Virus record (IMG/VR): IMGVR_UViG_3300046006_004907
Location: 1-21,920 of that record
Length of the DNA: 21,920 nucleotides
Direction: 5' to 3' (one strand)
Source of the DNA: a virus
Below, in pieces: positions 12,863-21,051 of the stretch. The translations under genes and the position numbers were made by a program. The stretch's first letter is position 1. Each line of letters begins with the position of its first letter. Under the pieces are notes generated by a model, which searched no databases, had not been told where the DNA came from, and saw nothing but the letters and a program-made list of their open reading frames with translations.

Positions 12863-13711
12863 TCAAAATTCGTCAATGACTTCTAATAATCGAGTTAGCT
12901 TTTTTTCGATAAAATACTTCATCAACATCTGTTTTGAACCTGTTTTTGGAGCTTCATACTGTTCAACGATGGCATCTTTGATATCCTGGGGAGTCATAGT
13001 CAAATCAATTAATAATTTATTTCTCTGAATATTACGATAATTTTCAATATCTGGATTATTAAAATCTTCAGTTAACATAACAGCTTTTTTCTTAGCTGTT
13101 AAAGGTTTCTGACGAATACCCGCAACAAATACATCATCATTAGATAATACCGATGGAATACCATCTCCAGCATCACCAGTTAATATTTTTTCCTTTAACT
13201 CTAATTGAGGGTTTTCTGATTTAACATAAATACCTAACATTGGATTATACTGTTTAACATTAGAATATTGATGTAATTGTTTAAAATCGCCATCAGAACT
13301 AATTATAATTACAGTTTCATGAGCACTAATTCTAGGAACTAATGTACCAATTACATCATCAGCTTCAGCTCGCTCAACATGCACCACTTTATACGGAAAA
13401 ATAATTTTTAAATCTTCGCGAACTTCATCAAGCACTTCAAAAATAACAGTCCAGTCTAATTTAGATGCTTCTCGTGCTTTTTTTCTTCCTGCTTTATAGA
13501 ATGGAAATACTTCTTTTCTCCAGTATTTTCTGGAGTCGCAGCAGATAATTACTTCACCATATTCTTTTTTAAATTTATGTATATGCGATCTAATCGAGTT
13601 TAAAACTAGGTGCCGACATAAATCTTTACTTAAAACATTAATTCTATTTGATGCAACTTGAGATTGCAATCCACTAATTACTACTTGGTGGAAATCAATA
13701 AGTATAGCCAT
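12863..13711 (-). CDS. rnh: RNase H, T4-type 5' nuclease (FEN-1 family)
   Basis: 282 residues from ATG 13711, preceded by AGGA. The frame is open for 24 more codons upstream, but those are AT-rich promoter sequence. In T4 this enzyme removes RNA primers and adjacent DNA from lagging-strand fragments. Visible metal-site motifs: LIDFHQ at about 4-9, CDSRKYWRKEVFPFYKAGR near 72-90, RAEADDVIG near 135-143, SSDGDFKQL near 155-163 and GDAGDGIPSV near 200-209 (helix-hairpin-helix). T4 RNase H has 305 residues, so this is a typical, slightly short member. An early promoter (13755-13783) drives it. Confidence 0.92.
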   Translation of the reverse strand: MAILIDFHQVVISGLQSQVASNRINVLSKDLCRHLVLNSIRSHIHKFKKEYGEVIICCDSRKYWRKEVFPFYKAGRKKAREASKLDWTVIFEVLDEVREDLKIIFPYKVVHVERAEADDVIGTLVPRISAHETVIIISSDGDFKQLHQYSNVKQYNPMLGIYVKSENPQLELKEKILTGDAGDGIPSVLSNDDVFVAGIRQKPLTAKKKAVMLTEDFNNPDIENYRNIQRNKLLIDLTMTPQDIKDAIVEQYEAPKTGSKQMLMKYFIEKKLTRLLEVIDEF

Positions 13712-13744
13712 GACAAAAAATCCTATATTAAAAATATTAATTAC

Positions 13745-13752
13745 TATAAATA
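13745..13752 (+). promoter_or_regulatory. T4-type late promoter (plus)
   Basis: Exact TATAAATA about 104 bases before the GIY-YIG start at 13856. It interleaves with the minus-strand early promoter of rnh. Confidence 0.65.
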
Positions 13753-13754
13753 AA

Positions 13755-13783
13755 ATTATACTATAAAAGTAGTATAAAGTCAA
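13755..13783 (-). promoter_or_regulatory. Early sigma70-type promoter for rnh
   Basis: Minus-strand TTGACT (13783-13778), 17 bases, TATAAT (13760-13755), a near-perfect host-type promoter 44 bases before the rnh start. Confidence 0.85.
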
Positions 13784-13792
13784 GGAAAAAAT

Positions 13793-13822
13793 GCTTATCG
13801 CGGTGTCTCACCACCCATAAGC
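13793..13822 (+). repeat. Hairpin in the leader of GIY-YIG gene 13856
   Basis: GCTTAT (13793-13798) pairs with ATAAGC (13817-13822), with an inner GGTG/CACC stem. It lacks a T-run, so it is not a terminator. It may affect translation or mRNA stability, or be an endonuclease-site remnant. Confidence 0.5.
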
Positions 13823-13855
13823 TCTAAACATTTCTACAACAATCAGGAGACTGTA

Positions 13856-14599
13856 ATGCCCAGCACAAATACTTATACAAAACAAAAATCTTTTTACGTT
13901 TACGCCTATCTCAGATCAAAAGATTCAATAACTGCAAAAGCAGGAACTCCATATTATATTGGAAAAGGTCAAGGAAAACGGGCATATGCAAAACATGGAA
14001 GAATAAAATTACCAAAAGATAAATCGTTAATTATTGTTATAGAATCAAATCTCACCGAAACTGGCGCTTTTGCTATTGAACGAAGATTAATTCGTTGGCA
14101 TGGCAGAAAAGATCTAGGAACTGGAATTCTTTTAAATCTAACTGACGGCGGCGAAGGAGGTTCAGGTAAAGTATTTACTGATGAATATAAATTACAAAAT
14201 TGTATTGGAGAAAATAATCCTAATTGGAATAATAGGTGGTCAGATAAAAGAAAATTAGAATTCTCATTAAAAATATCTGGAGATAAAAGTCATAATAAAA
14301 ATAAAGTCTGGATAAATAACGGAATAATTAATAATAAAATACACAAAAATGAACAAATACCTACTGGATGGATTTATGGTAAATTAAATTTAAAAAATTA
14401 TCAATATACTTGGATCACAAATAATATAATTAATATTCAAATAGGCAAAGATGATCAAATACCAGATGGGTTTAACCTTGGAACAACAAATAAAAAACAT
14501 AAAAAGAAAGATTTATTTTTGTGCAATATTAAAAATAAAAAAGAATATGATATATGTGTAGCAAGTAGAGTTTTCCCAGACTTAAAGCATTTATTCTAA
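13856..14599 (+). CDS. GIY-YIG homing endonuclease between rnh and a capsid-targeted gene
   Basis: 247 residues. The GIY-YIG domain is FYVYAYLRS (about 13-21) and [15 protein letters not shown] (about 30-44), with R at about 77 and E at about 76 ([11 protein letters not shown]) as in the active family. GGEGGSGK follows near 99. A NUMOD3-like NNPNWNNRW lies near 120. Two copies of a WINNGIIN...IPTGW / WITNNIIN...IPDGF repeat lie at about 151-169 and 186-208, of the kind used to grip DNA in Seg-type endonucleases. CAGGAG precedes ATG 13856. It lies between divergent promoter modules at 13745-13783 and 14603-14640, as if inserted there. Confidence 0.9.
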   Translation: MPSTNTYTKQKSFYVYAYLRSKDSITAKAGTPYYIGKGQGKRAYAKHGRIKLPKDKSLIIVIESNLTETGAFAIERRLIRWHGRKDLGTGILLNLTDGGEGGSGKVFTDEYKLQNCIGENNPNWNNRWSDKRKLEFSLKISGDKSHNKNKVWINNGIINNKIHKNEQIPTGWIYGKLNLKNYQYTWITNNIINIQIGKDDQIPDGFNLGTTNKKHKKKDLFLCNIKNKKEYDICVASRVFPDLKHLF

Positions 14600-14602
14600 A
14601 TT

Positions 14603-14610
14603 TATAAATA
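14603..14610 (+). promoter_or_regulatory. T4-type late promoter (plus)
   Basis: Exact TATAAATA 53 bases before ATG 14663; same layout as the late promoter of the paralogue at 19267. Confidence 0.75.
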
Positions 14611-14611
14611 T

Positions 14612-14640
14612 ATTATACCATACATATATTAAAAAGTCAA
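14612..14640 (-). promoter_or_regulatory. Early sigma70-type promoter, antisense to the GIY-YIG gene
   Basis: Minus-strand TTGACT (14640-14635), 17 bases, TATAAT (14617-14612). No minus gene begins nearby; the next minus gene in its path is rnh, beyond the plus-strand GIY-YIG gene. Confidence 0.75.
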
Positions 14641-14662
14641 GCATTATTTCTAGGATCTCCAT

Positions 14663-15850
14663 ATGATAAGATTTAAACATTTCATTTCTTTACTTGAAGC
14701 TAAGATAGACGACTATAAAGCTCAAGAAAAAGATATTTCTACTCAACATGATTTAGAAGGAAAACATAAATCTGCTGCGGATATTATCGATCACTTCCAT
14801 AAACATACTCCTAATGGCAACGTCCAACATACTCGATGGATGGTTGACCGATATAAAAAAGGCGAAATGAAACAAGAAGATGCTCCTGATATGAAAGATA
14901 CGTTGACTAATTTTGAAAAATACAAACATAATCTTCCGAAGAAAAAAGTTGAACAATATAAATCTGTTTCGGAATTAAAAACAGCTATTCATCCGCATAA
15001 AGAACAAGATGAACAAGTAAAAGCTGTAAATCAAGATAAAATTAATAAAGGTTCAACTGTTATTCATAATAGTCCAAATGCTACGGCTTATCACGTGCAT
15101 AAAACAGAAGCAGCTCAGGAATTAGGTAAATCACCAAAAGGCGAGAAATTGGGTTGGTGTACTTCTCATCCAGATGCAAATCAAAATATGTTTAATCATT
15201 ATAATGACGAGTCTGAAGGTAATTTCCATATCCTACATATGCATAAAGAACAATTTCCATATAGAAGAATTGGTGGCGTTGGAGTAGAAGGACAATTTCA
15301 AGATGAAAATAATAAAACAATTGAAGGCGATAGATTAGAAGACTTTGTTCATAGAAATCCAGACGTAAAGAAAATTGCCCCAGTTAAAAGAGCATACGAT
15401 GATCATATCTCAAATAAAAAATTAGACTCACCAACAGCATCTAAAAAAGATATTCATGATGGATTACATTCCGAAAATTGGGAAGTAAGAAATAAAGCAA
15501 TAAAACATCCTAATGTTGATGAAGACCATTTACATACAGCATTAGATGATAAAATAGGAAATATAAAAAATAATGCAATAACGCATCCAAAAATAAATTC
15601 TGATCATATTGATAAAGTATTAAATAATACTGACAATAGAAGCGTAACTACACGGGAACTTGCATTAACTCGACCTAAAACTGTAACCACAAAACATTTA
15701 GATAAAGCTATAAAAGACCCGCACTCATTAGTAAGAAAAGTTGTTGCTGCTCACCCTTTAGCTACCAAACAACATTTACAACATTTAGCAAATGATGACG
15801 CGCAAACTGTAAGTTCGATTGCTAAAGAAAGATTAGCCAAAATGCAATAA
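14663..15850 (+). CDS. Capsid-targeted protein with WCTS/QFQDEN domain and degenerate LRV-type repeats
   Basis: 395 residues, paralogue of 19327-21045. The N-terminus MIRFKHFISLLE|A fits the T4 capsid-targeting pattern, with a predicted prohead-protease cut after LLE. Residues 14-220 align without a gap to residues 19-225 of the paralogue. This shared domain contains STVIHNSPNATAYHVH (131-146), GWCTS (164-168), NMFNHYN (175-181), GNFHILHMHKEQFP (186-199) and QFQDENN (211-217), a 'K.WCT...N.F..Y....Y......F.DE' pattern recurrent in phage proteins of unknown function. Residues about 245-395 are weak HEAT/LRV-like helical repeats (KHPNVDEDHL, THPKINSDHI, AHPLATKQHL). AGGATCT precedes the start; a late promoter precedes that. 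Probably an injected internal protein. Confidence 0.75.
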   Translation: MIRFKHFISLLEAKIDDYKAQEKDISTQHDLEGKHKSAADIIDHFHKHTPNGNVQHTRWMVDRYKKGEMKQEDAPDMKDTLTNFEKYKHNLPKKKVEQYKSVSELKTAIHPHKEQDEQVKAVNQDKINKGSTVIHNSPNATAYHVHKTEAAQELGKSPKGEKLGWCTSHPDANQNMFNHYNDESEGNFHILHMHKEQFPYRRIGGVGVEGQFQDENNKTIEGDRLEDFVHRNPDVKKIAPVKRAYDDHISNKKLDSPTASKKDIHDGLHSENWEVRNKAIKHPNVDEDHLHTALDDKIGNIKNNAITHPKINSDHIDKVLNNTDNRSVTTRELALTRPKTVTTKHLDKAIKDPHSLVRKVVAAHPLATKQHLQHLANDDAQTVSSIAKERLAKMQ

Positions 15851-15855
15851 AGGAA

Positions 15856-15880
15856 ATGGGAGCTTTCGCTCCCATTTTTT
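15856..15880. terminator. Bidirectional terminator
   Basis: ATGGGAGC (15856-15863), loop TTTC, GCTCCCAT (15868-15875) and a six-T run on the plus side. On the minus side the following TTTCCTTT is weaker. It separates the convergent 395-residue gene and the topoisomerase operon. Confidence 0.9.
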
Positions 15881-15882
15881 AT

Positions 15883-16068
15883 TTACCCGAATAATAATTC
15901 AGAAACAGATTTAATTTGAACTCCGTTCTCAGTAACTACTCCGTTTACCACCTTACCCGTAGATAAAGTACAAACAATAGTATCATTACTAATAGTTTCA
16001 TTAATCATCACGGTAGAAAATCTACCCTGTAATTCTGACATCTCTTTTGGCGTTAAATTTACACTCAT
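15883..16068 (-). CDS. Small hypothetical protein downstream of topoisomerase
   Basis: 61 residues. ATG 16068 overlaps the gp52-like stop as ATGA, with GGAG just upstream, so it is coupled to topoisomerase translation. The sequence is beta-type (VCTLSTGKVVNGVVTENGVQIKS), like a small barrel. No family recognised. It could bind or regulate the topoisomerase, but only its position suggests so. Confidence 0.65.
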   Translation of the reverse strand: MSVNLTPKEMSELQGRFSTVMINETISNDTIVCTLSTGKVVNGVVTENGVQIKSVSELLFG

Positions 16069-17372
16069 ATTTGCTCCAATTCTTTTGCGTATAATACAAT
16101 ATTTGTTGTTTCTTGCAACTCAACCTTTTGCTCAACCAAAGATTTAACCTTTTGCTCTAACTCGATAATTCTATCGCCAGTTAAATTCCAAATTTTCATA
16201 TCTAATAATTTACTGTCAAAATTATTTTCTTCTAAAATACTAAATAATTCAATCTTAGAAGCATTTTTAAATTTATTAACATTACCTAGATAAAAATAGA
16301 TAAATCTTACTCGTTCATTTAAATCAATAATATCATTATCAAGGATTTCAATTAATTTATTAATTCTATCTGTATATTTACCTAAACGCCAATCGATAAA
16401 ATAATCAATAATTTCATTAACCGATCCAAACTTTCTTAATTTACCAGTAGGCAACCAACAGGTTAAATTCTCTGTTACTGTTGTAACTAACTTTAATTTT
16501 TCAAGAATAGTATCATCCTCCAGCGAATTAAGAATTCCGCGCTGATAAAATACATCAATATCAAACCCTTCTTCCGTTGAATTATCTTCATAATCTTTAA
16601 TAGAATTATTCTCTACTAATTTATTAAGCTGTTTCTTAATATCATCAAGATACATTCCTACTGGTAATTCAGTAATCTTTACCTGTGTAGCATTAATTCT
16701 AGAGATAGAACCCTTGATTTGATACTTATTATCATCAAGTCGAGTTACGCTACCTTTAAATCCGCGAAAATGTGGTAATAATTGAAATTTCTTTGAACTT
16801 CCAGAGAGTTTAGCTTTAATATACTTTGCAAGTTCCTTTGGATCTCTTGAGAGGATCGTAGAAGCAAAACCCGTACCTATTCCTAGCGAGTTGTTTAAAA
16901 GCACTCCAGGGAGGATTGGAACGAAAAAATTAGGCTCTATTTTAAAGTCATCCTCGAATAAATGTTCTAAGATAATATCATCTTCTTTACGAAAATATAA
17001 TCTAAAATTTTTCGATAATTTAGTAAAAATATATCGAGCAGCTGCAGGAACAGGTGATAATCTTGAACCAAACTGACCAATGGGATCTAACCAGTTTAAG
17101 TTATTGGATCCAGTAAAGTCTTGAGCTAGATTACAAATAACCCCAGCTATTCCTTGTTCTCCATGATGATATTGTGTTTCATAAGCAACAGAAGATGCTA
17201 ATTGCGCAACTTTCATTTCAGAATTAACATTCTTTAATAAACATGTATAAAGAACTTTTCTTTGAGTAATCTTTAATCCATCAATTAAATTAACGATTGA
17301 CCGTTCGTTATCATAATTGGCATATGGTTTGTATTGTTCCTGAAATAATCTTTCAATTGTAATTTCTTTCAT
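16065..17372 (-). CDS. 52: DNA topoisomerase II, medium subunit (gp52-like)
   Basis: 435 residues; T4 gp52 has 442. This GyrA/ParC-type subunit makes the double-strand break. The catalytic tyrosine is Y114 in PAAARYIFTK, preceded by IGQFGSRLSPVPAAARY; other marks are DGLKITQRKVLY (31-42), YHHGEQ (68-73) and NFFVPILPGVLLNNSLGIGTGF (about 148-169). A helical C-terminal coiled-coil region follows, without the beta-propeller of gyrase. It starts two bases after the large subunit's stop, with AAGGA upstream, in a single operon. In T4 this enzyme supports DNA replication. Confidence 0.95.
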   Translation of the reverse strand: MKEITIERLFQEQYKPYANYDNERSIVNLIDGLKITQRKVLYTCLLKNVNSEMKVAQLASSVAYETQYHHGEQGIAGVICNLAQDFTGSNNLNWLDPIGQFGSRLSPVPAAARYIFTKLSKNFRLYFRKEDDIILEHLFEDDFKIEPNFFVPILPGVLLNNSLGIGTGFASTILSRDPKELAKYIKAKLSGSSKKFQLLPHFRGFKGSVTRLDDNKYQIKGSISRINATQVKITELPVGMYLDDIKKQLNKLVENNSIKDYEDNSTEEGFDIDVFYQRGILNSLEDDTILEKLKLVTTVTENLTCWLPTGKLRKFGSVNEIIDYFIDWRLGKYTDRINKLIEILDNDIIDLNERVRFIYFYLGNVNKFKNASKIELFSILEENNFDSKLLDMKIWNLTGDRIIELEQKVKSLVEQKVELQETTNIVLYAKELEQI

Positions 17373-17374
17373 AA

Positions 17375-19243
17375 TTATCCTTCAATATTCAACCATTGTT
17401 TTCTTTTATCAGCGCTACCAGTATCTTTAGAAAATTGTAATGTAAAAATATCCACATCACCAATTTCACTAACAACTTTTTCCAAATTACCAGATAAATC
17501 CGTTAGATACTCTTTCCACTCTTTACTAGAACTAGTTCCTAATCCTTTGTAATATTTTGACTCATATTTTTCGTTAACATGTTTTTCTTTCCATTTCTCA
17601 AATAATGTCAAATCATGAAAAGATAATGTATCTTTTTTATACTTAACCTTGACAATTGGTGTATTTAAAATATGGATAATACCCAAGGAAAATAATTCTG
17701 GCCAAAATTTATAAAAAGCATTTAACAATAGTCCACGAATACCAAACCCATCTAAATCTTGGTCTGTTGATAATACAATTTTACCAAATCGAATATCTTC
17801 AATAGAATTTACCTTAACCCCAAACTGAAGCCCAGTAATTGTCATAATATTTTTAAACTCTCTATTTTCAAGAATATCTTTTAATTCCATTGGCATTACA
17901 TTTATGGGTTTGCCACGTAGCGGAAATGCAGCCATTGTCTTTGGATCTCTACCTGATAATAAACCAGATAAAGCTGAATCTCCTTCAGCAAGAAAAAGCA
18001 TTGCATCACTACGTTGTTTAGTAGAAGCATCATGGAATTTATCAACTCTTCTTGGATCGGCTTTATCTAAGTTCTTATTAGCTTTACGCAATTCAGCTAA
18101 TTCAGATGCTTTTTCTTTAGCTTGAACCCAGTCTAAAATAGACTGAATAATATCAGATTTTAATAAACCTTTAATAAATTTATCGCTAACAGTCCATGAA
18201 GTTTTCCATTCAGATGCAGGACTAATCATATTTTCTTTAGTTTGACTGGAAAATCTAGGGCGGTTAACAGTTCCTGCAATAAAAATTCTAAAATGATTTT
18301 TAATATCAGATGGTTTTACATCAACTTTATGTTTCTTTTTAAAATGTTCGCGTAACTTATTTGTTACTTGATCAACAACATAATTAACATGAGTTCCACC
18401 CTGATAGGTTTCTACTGAGTTAATAAAAGAAATTTGCTCAAATCCATCAGAATCGGTAATACCAACATTCCAATCTTTACTATTATCGGTAAAGTAATTA
18501 TCTGAATATAATGCAACATAATCGTCAAAAGATCTAAATCTAATTAATTCCCCATTAAAATAAAATTTAATGTTTAAGTTATTCGCAGCTGCATCTATTA
18601 CTTTTTTCTGAATTCGTAGAATATGGTCTGCATCTAACCCACTTAGTTTAAAAAATTCATAATCTGGAGTAAACGTAATTTTAGTTCCATTTTTAGTAAA
18701 ATCTTTAATTATAGGCTCGGAACGCTCGCGCATACCATTCCAGAAATCTTGCGTTAGTTTTTTCTTACCATCACAAGATTCAATCTTAAAATTTGTTGAT
18801 AAAACATTAGTCAACGTCGAACCAACACCATTAGTTCCAATTAGCGATTGGTCTTCATTATCGTTAAAATTAGAACCAGCTCTTAAATTTGAAAATACAG
18901 TTTCAGCGATATAAGTTCCTGTTTGTTCATGAAGAACTACTGGGATACCTCTTCCATCATCTTGAACAGAAATTTCATCAAAAGTTATATCTACTTTAAT
19001 TTGAGTTAATGTATCCGGTGCTCTTTTTCCTTCATCAATTGAATTATCGAGAATTTCAGAGAAGATTTTAATAAAAGCTGGGATATAAGAAATATCTCGC
19101 TTTTCCATTTTCTTTGTGGTGTTGTTTAGCACCCATTCTTGACTTGTTTGAACAGAAGTAGAACCGCAATACATGCCAGTTCGTTTTCTAATGTGTTCAA
19201 TCTCGTCAAGAACTTGATAAGTTTGTTGAATGTGTTTTGTCAT
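17375..19243 (-). CDS. 39: DNA topoisomerase II, large subunit (gp39/gp60 fused type)
   Basis: 622 residues. The GHKL ATPase motifs are EILDNSIDEG (about 64-73), DDGRGIPV (about 95-102) and GTNGVGSTLTN (about 136-146). The TOPRIM domain has LFLAEGDSALSGLLSG (about 411-426) and STDQDLDGFGIRGLL (about 491-505). The Lys-loop YYKGLGTSSSKEW lies at about 560-572. T4 splits this protein into genes 39 (516 residues) and 60; here it is one continuous frame, as in many relatives, with no bypass element. Start ATG 19243 follows an early promoter with overlapping late-type sequences. Confidence 0.95.
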   Translation of the reverse strand: MTKHIQQTYQVLDEIEHIRKRTGMYCGSTSVQTSQEWVLNNTTKKMEKRDISYIPAFIKIFSEILDNSIDEGKRAPDTLTQIKVDITFDEISVQDDGRGIPVVLHEQTGTYIAETVFSNLRAGSNFNDNEDQSLIGTNGVGSTLTNVLSTNFKIESCDGKKKLTQDFWNGMRERSEPIIKDFTKNGTKITFTPDYEFFKLSGLDADHILRIQKKVIDAAANNLNIKFYFNGELIRFRSFDDYVALYSDNYFTDNSKDWNVGITDSDGFEQISFINSVETYQGGTHVNYVVDQVTNKLREHFKKKHKVDVKPSDIKNHFRIFIAGTVNRPRFSSQTKENMISPASEWKTSWTVSDKFIKGLLKSDIIQSILDWVQAKEKASELAELRKANKNLDKADPRRVDKFHDASTKQRSDAMLFLAEGDSALSGLLSGRDPKTMAAFPLRGKPINVMPMELKDILENREFKNIMTITGLQFGVKVNSIEDIRFGKIVLSTDQDLDGFGIRGLLLNAFYKFWPELFSLGIIHILNTPIVKVKYKKDTLSFHDLTLFEKWKEKHVNEKYESKYYKGLGTSSSKEWKEYLTDLSGNLEKVVSEIGDVDIFTLQFSKDTGSADKRKQWLNIEG

Positions 19244-19266
19244 AAAATACTGTTAAAAGTTTATGG

Positions 19267-19274
19267 TATAAATA
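19267..19274 (+). promoter_or_regulatory. T4-type late promoter (plus)
   Basis: Exact TATAAATA 53 bases before ATG 19327, the same distance as in the paralogous gene at 14663. Confidence 0.75.
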
Positions 19275-19302
19275 TTATATAATATTTTTTTAAATTAGTC
19301 AA
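19274..19302 (-). promoter_or_regulatory. Early sigma70-type promoter for the topoisomerase operon
   Basis: Minus-strand TTGACT (19302-19297), 17 bases, TATAAT (19279-19274), 31 bases before the gp39-like start. A minus TATAAATA at 19307-19314 may add late expression or be chance. Confidence 0.85.
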
Positions 19303-19326
19303 GCATTATTTATAGGATTCCCTTAT

Positions 19327-21045
19327 ATGTTAAGATTTAAACATTTTTTAATGATCGAACGTTTTTTAATAAACGAATCTAAAATCGATGATTATAAAGC
19401 ACAAGAAACAAATATCTCAACTAAACACGATCCAGATGCACAACATAAATCTGCAGCTGATATTATTGACCATTTTCATAAACATACTCCAGGCGGTAAT
19501 GTCCAACATACTCGTTGGATGATGGACCAATATAAAAAAGGCGAGATAAAGCAAGAAGATGCTCATGATATGCACGATACAGTAAAGAATTTTGAGAAAT
19601 ACAAATCAAAATTACCTAAGAAAAGAATAGAACAATATAAATCAGTTTCAGAATTAAAAACGGCTATGCATCCACATAAAGAAAAAGATGAGGAAGTAAA
19701 AGCTATTAATAATTCTAAAGTTGTAAATGGTTCTACTGTTGTGCACAATAGCCCTAATCTTACTGCATATCACGTTCATACAACAGAAGCAGCTCAGGAA
19801 TTAGGCAAAAAAGATAATGGAGAAAAATTAGGCTGGTGTACTTCCATCGCAGATCGAAGTAAAAATATGTTTCAACATTATAACGAAAAATCTAGAGGTA
19901 ATTTTCATATTTTACATATGCATAAAGAACAATTTCCCCATAGAAGAATTGGTGGTGTTGGAGTAAATGGACAATTTCAAGATGAAAATAATAAAACAAT
20001 TAAAGGCGAAGATTTCCATAATTTAATACACAGAAACCCTGAATTAGAAAAAATTCCTGCTATCAAAAATTCTAGACACTATAAAGTACAAAAAGCTTCA
20101 GACCCTACAAATAGTAAAGAACATTTAGATAAATTAATTAATGATAAAGATGAAGATATTAGAGCAGGTGTTGCAGCCAATAAATCTGCAACTAAAGAGC
20201 ATCTTGATAAACTTATCGAAGACGAAAGCGAGCATGTTAGAAACACAGTTTTCAAAAATTCCCCACATAAAGAACATATAGATAAATATGCAATTACGCA
20301 TAAAGATCCAAAAATTAGAGCAAGCGTTGCAACTAATCCAAATGCAACTAAAGAGCATCTTGATAAACTTAGTAATGACGAAAATGAAGACGTTAGAACA
20401 GCTGTAGCAGAAAATACATCGCATAAAAAATATCTAGATAAACTTGTTAATGATAAAGACCACAAAGTTAGAGCAGCTGTAGCAAATAATCCGAATACAA
20501 CTAAAGAACATTTTGATAAACTTGTTAACGATAAATCCGAACACGTTAGAAAAGCAGTTTTAGTAAATTCGCCGCATAAAGAACATATAGATAAATTAAA
20601 TTCTGATGAAAGCCCTAATATTAGAGCCAATATAGTTCATACCAATAAAAACGATAACGAAAAATTAGGTAAATTTATTAATGATCCAGATGATTTTGTA
20701 AGATTAAATGTTGCAAGAAATACTACACAGAAAGATCATTTAGACCATTTAGCTGGAGACAAAAGTAGTAATGTTAGGCTAGCTGTTGCAAAAAATAAAG
20801 CTACAGATAAAGATCATTTTGATAAATTAATTAACGATAAAGAGGCAATGGTTAAAATTGCTGCAGCAGATAACACTCCACACAAAGAACATTTAGATAA
20901 ATTAATTAAAGACAAGTCTCCATATGTTAGACAAGCTGCCGCAAAAAATCCAAATGCAACCAAAGAACATCTTAATATATTAGCAAACGATAAACATAAA
21001 GATGTTAGCATGACTGCTAAACAAGAGCTTACTAGAAGACCTTAA
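19327..21045 (+). CDS. Capsid-targeted protein with WCTS/QFQDEN domain and twelve LRV-like repeats
   Basis: 572 residues, paralogue of 14663-15850. The N-terminus has an extended capsid-targeting-like peptide: MLRFKHFLMIERFLINE|S, with I-N-E as the likely prohead-protease site. Residues 19-225 repeat the shared domain (GWCTS 169-173, HYN 184-186, QFQDENN 216-222). From residue 265 on, the helix start E/D-H-L/F/I-D-K-L recurs twelve times, at spacings alternating between 25-27 residues, each followed by 'D....VR..VA.N'. This matches HEAT/leucine-rich-variant solenoid repeats, an extended protein-binding surface. Forms alternate between NPNATKEHLDKL and NSPHKEHIDKL, so the unit is a 51-residue pair. 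AGGATTCCC precedes the start. Likely a late, packaged, injected protein; no enzyme site is known. Confidence 0.75.
   Translation: MLRFKHFLMIERFLINESKIDDYKAQETNISTKHDPDAQHKSAADIIDHFHKHTPGGNVQHTRWMMDQYKKGEIKQEDAHDMHDTVKNFEKYKSKLPKKRIEQYKSVSELKTAMHPHKEKDEEVKAINNSKVVNGSTVVHNSPNLTAYHVHTTEAAQELGKKDNGEKLGWCTSIADRSKNMFQHYNEKSRGNFHILHMHKEQFPHRRIGGVGVNGQFQDENNKTIKGEDFHNLIHRNPELEKIPAIKNSRHYKVQKASDPTNSKEHLDKLINDKDEDIRAGVAANKSATKEHLDKLIEDESEHVRNTVFKNSPHKEHIDKYAITHKDPKIRASVATNPNATKEHLDKLSNDENEDVRTAVAENTSHKKYLDKLVNDKDHKVRAAVANNPNTTKEHFDKLVNDKSEHVRKAVLVNSPHKEHIDKLNSDESPNIRANIVHTNKNDNEKLGKFINDPDDFVRLNVARNTTQKDHLDHLAGDKSSNVRLAVAKNKATDKDHFDKLINDKEAMVKIAAADNTPHKEHLDKLIKDKSPYVRQAAAKNPNATKEHLNILANDKHKDVSMTAKQELTRRP
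20107..21027 (+). repeat. Twelve tandem coding repeats (about 76 bp; 153-bp double unit)
   Basis: The DNA under residues 261-567 of the 572-residue protein is an array of diverged 25-27-codon repeats. Units are similar at protein level, so unequal crossing-over could add or remove pairs. It is not a CRISPR: the repeats are coding, diverged and without spacers. Confidence 0.85.
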
Positions 21046-21051
21046 AAATTT

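Noticed and set aside
13793-13822. Terminator upstream of the GIY-YIG gene at 13856
   Set aside because: The hairpin is real but lacks a following T-run on either strand.
17375-19243. T4-like gene 60 translational bypass
   Set aside because: The large topoisomerase subunit is one uninterrupted frame with all motifs, so no bypass is needed.
20079-20630. Minus-strand ORF of 183 codons over the repeat array
   Set aside because: Its Leu/Ser-rich periodicity is the mirror of the plus-strand repeats; it is a shadow frame.
20107-21027. CRISPR or satellite array
   Set aside because: The periodicity is in codons of one long protein, the units are diverged and no spacers exist.
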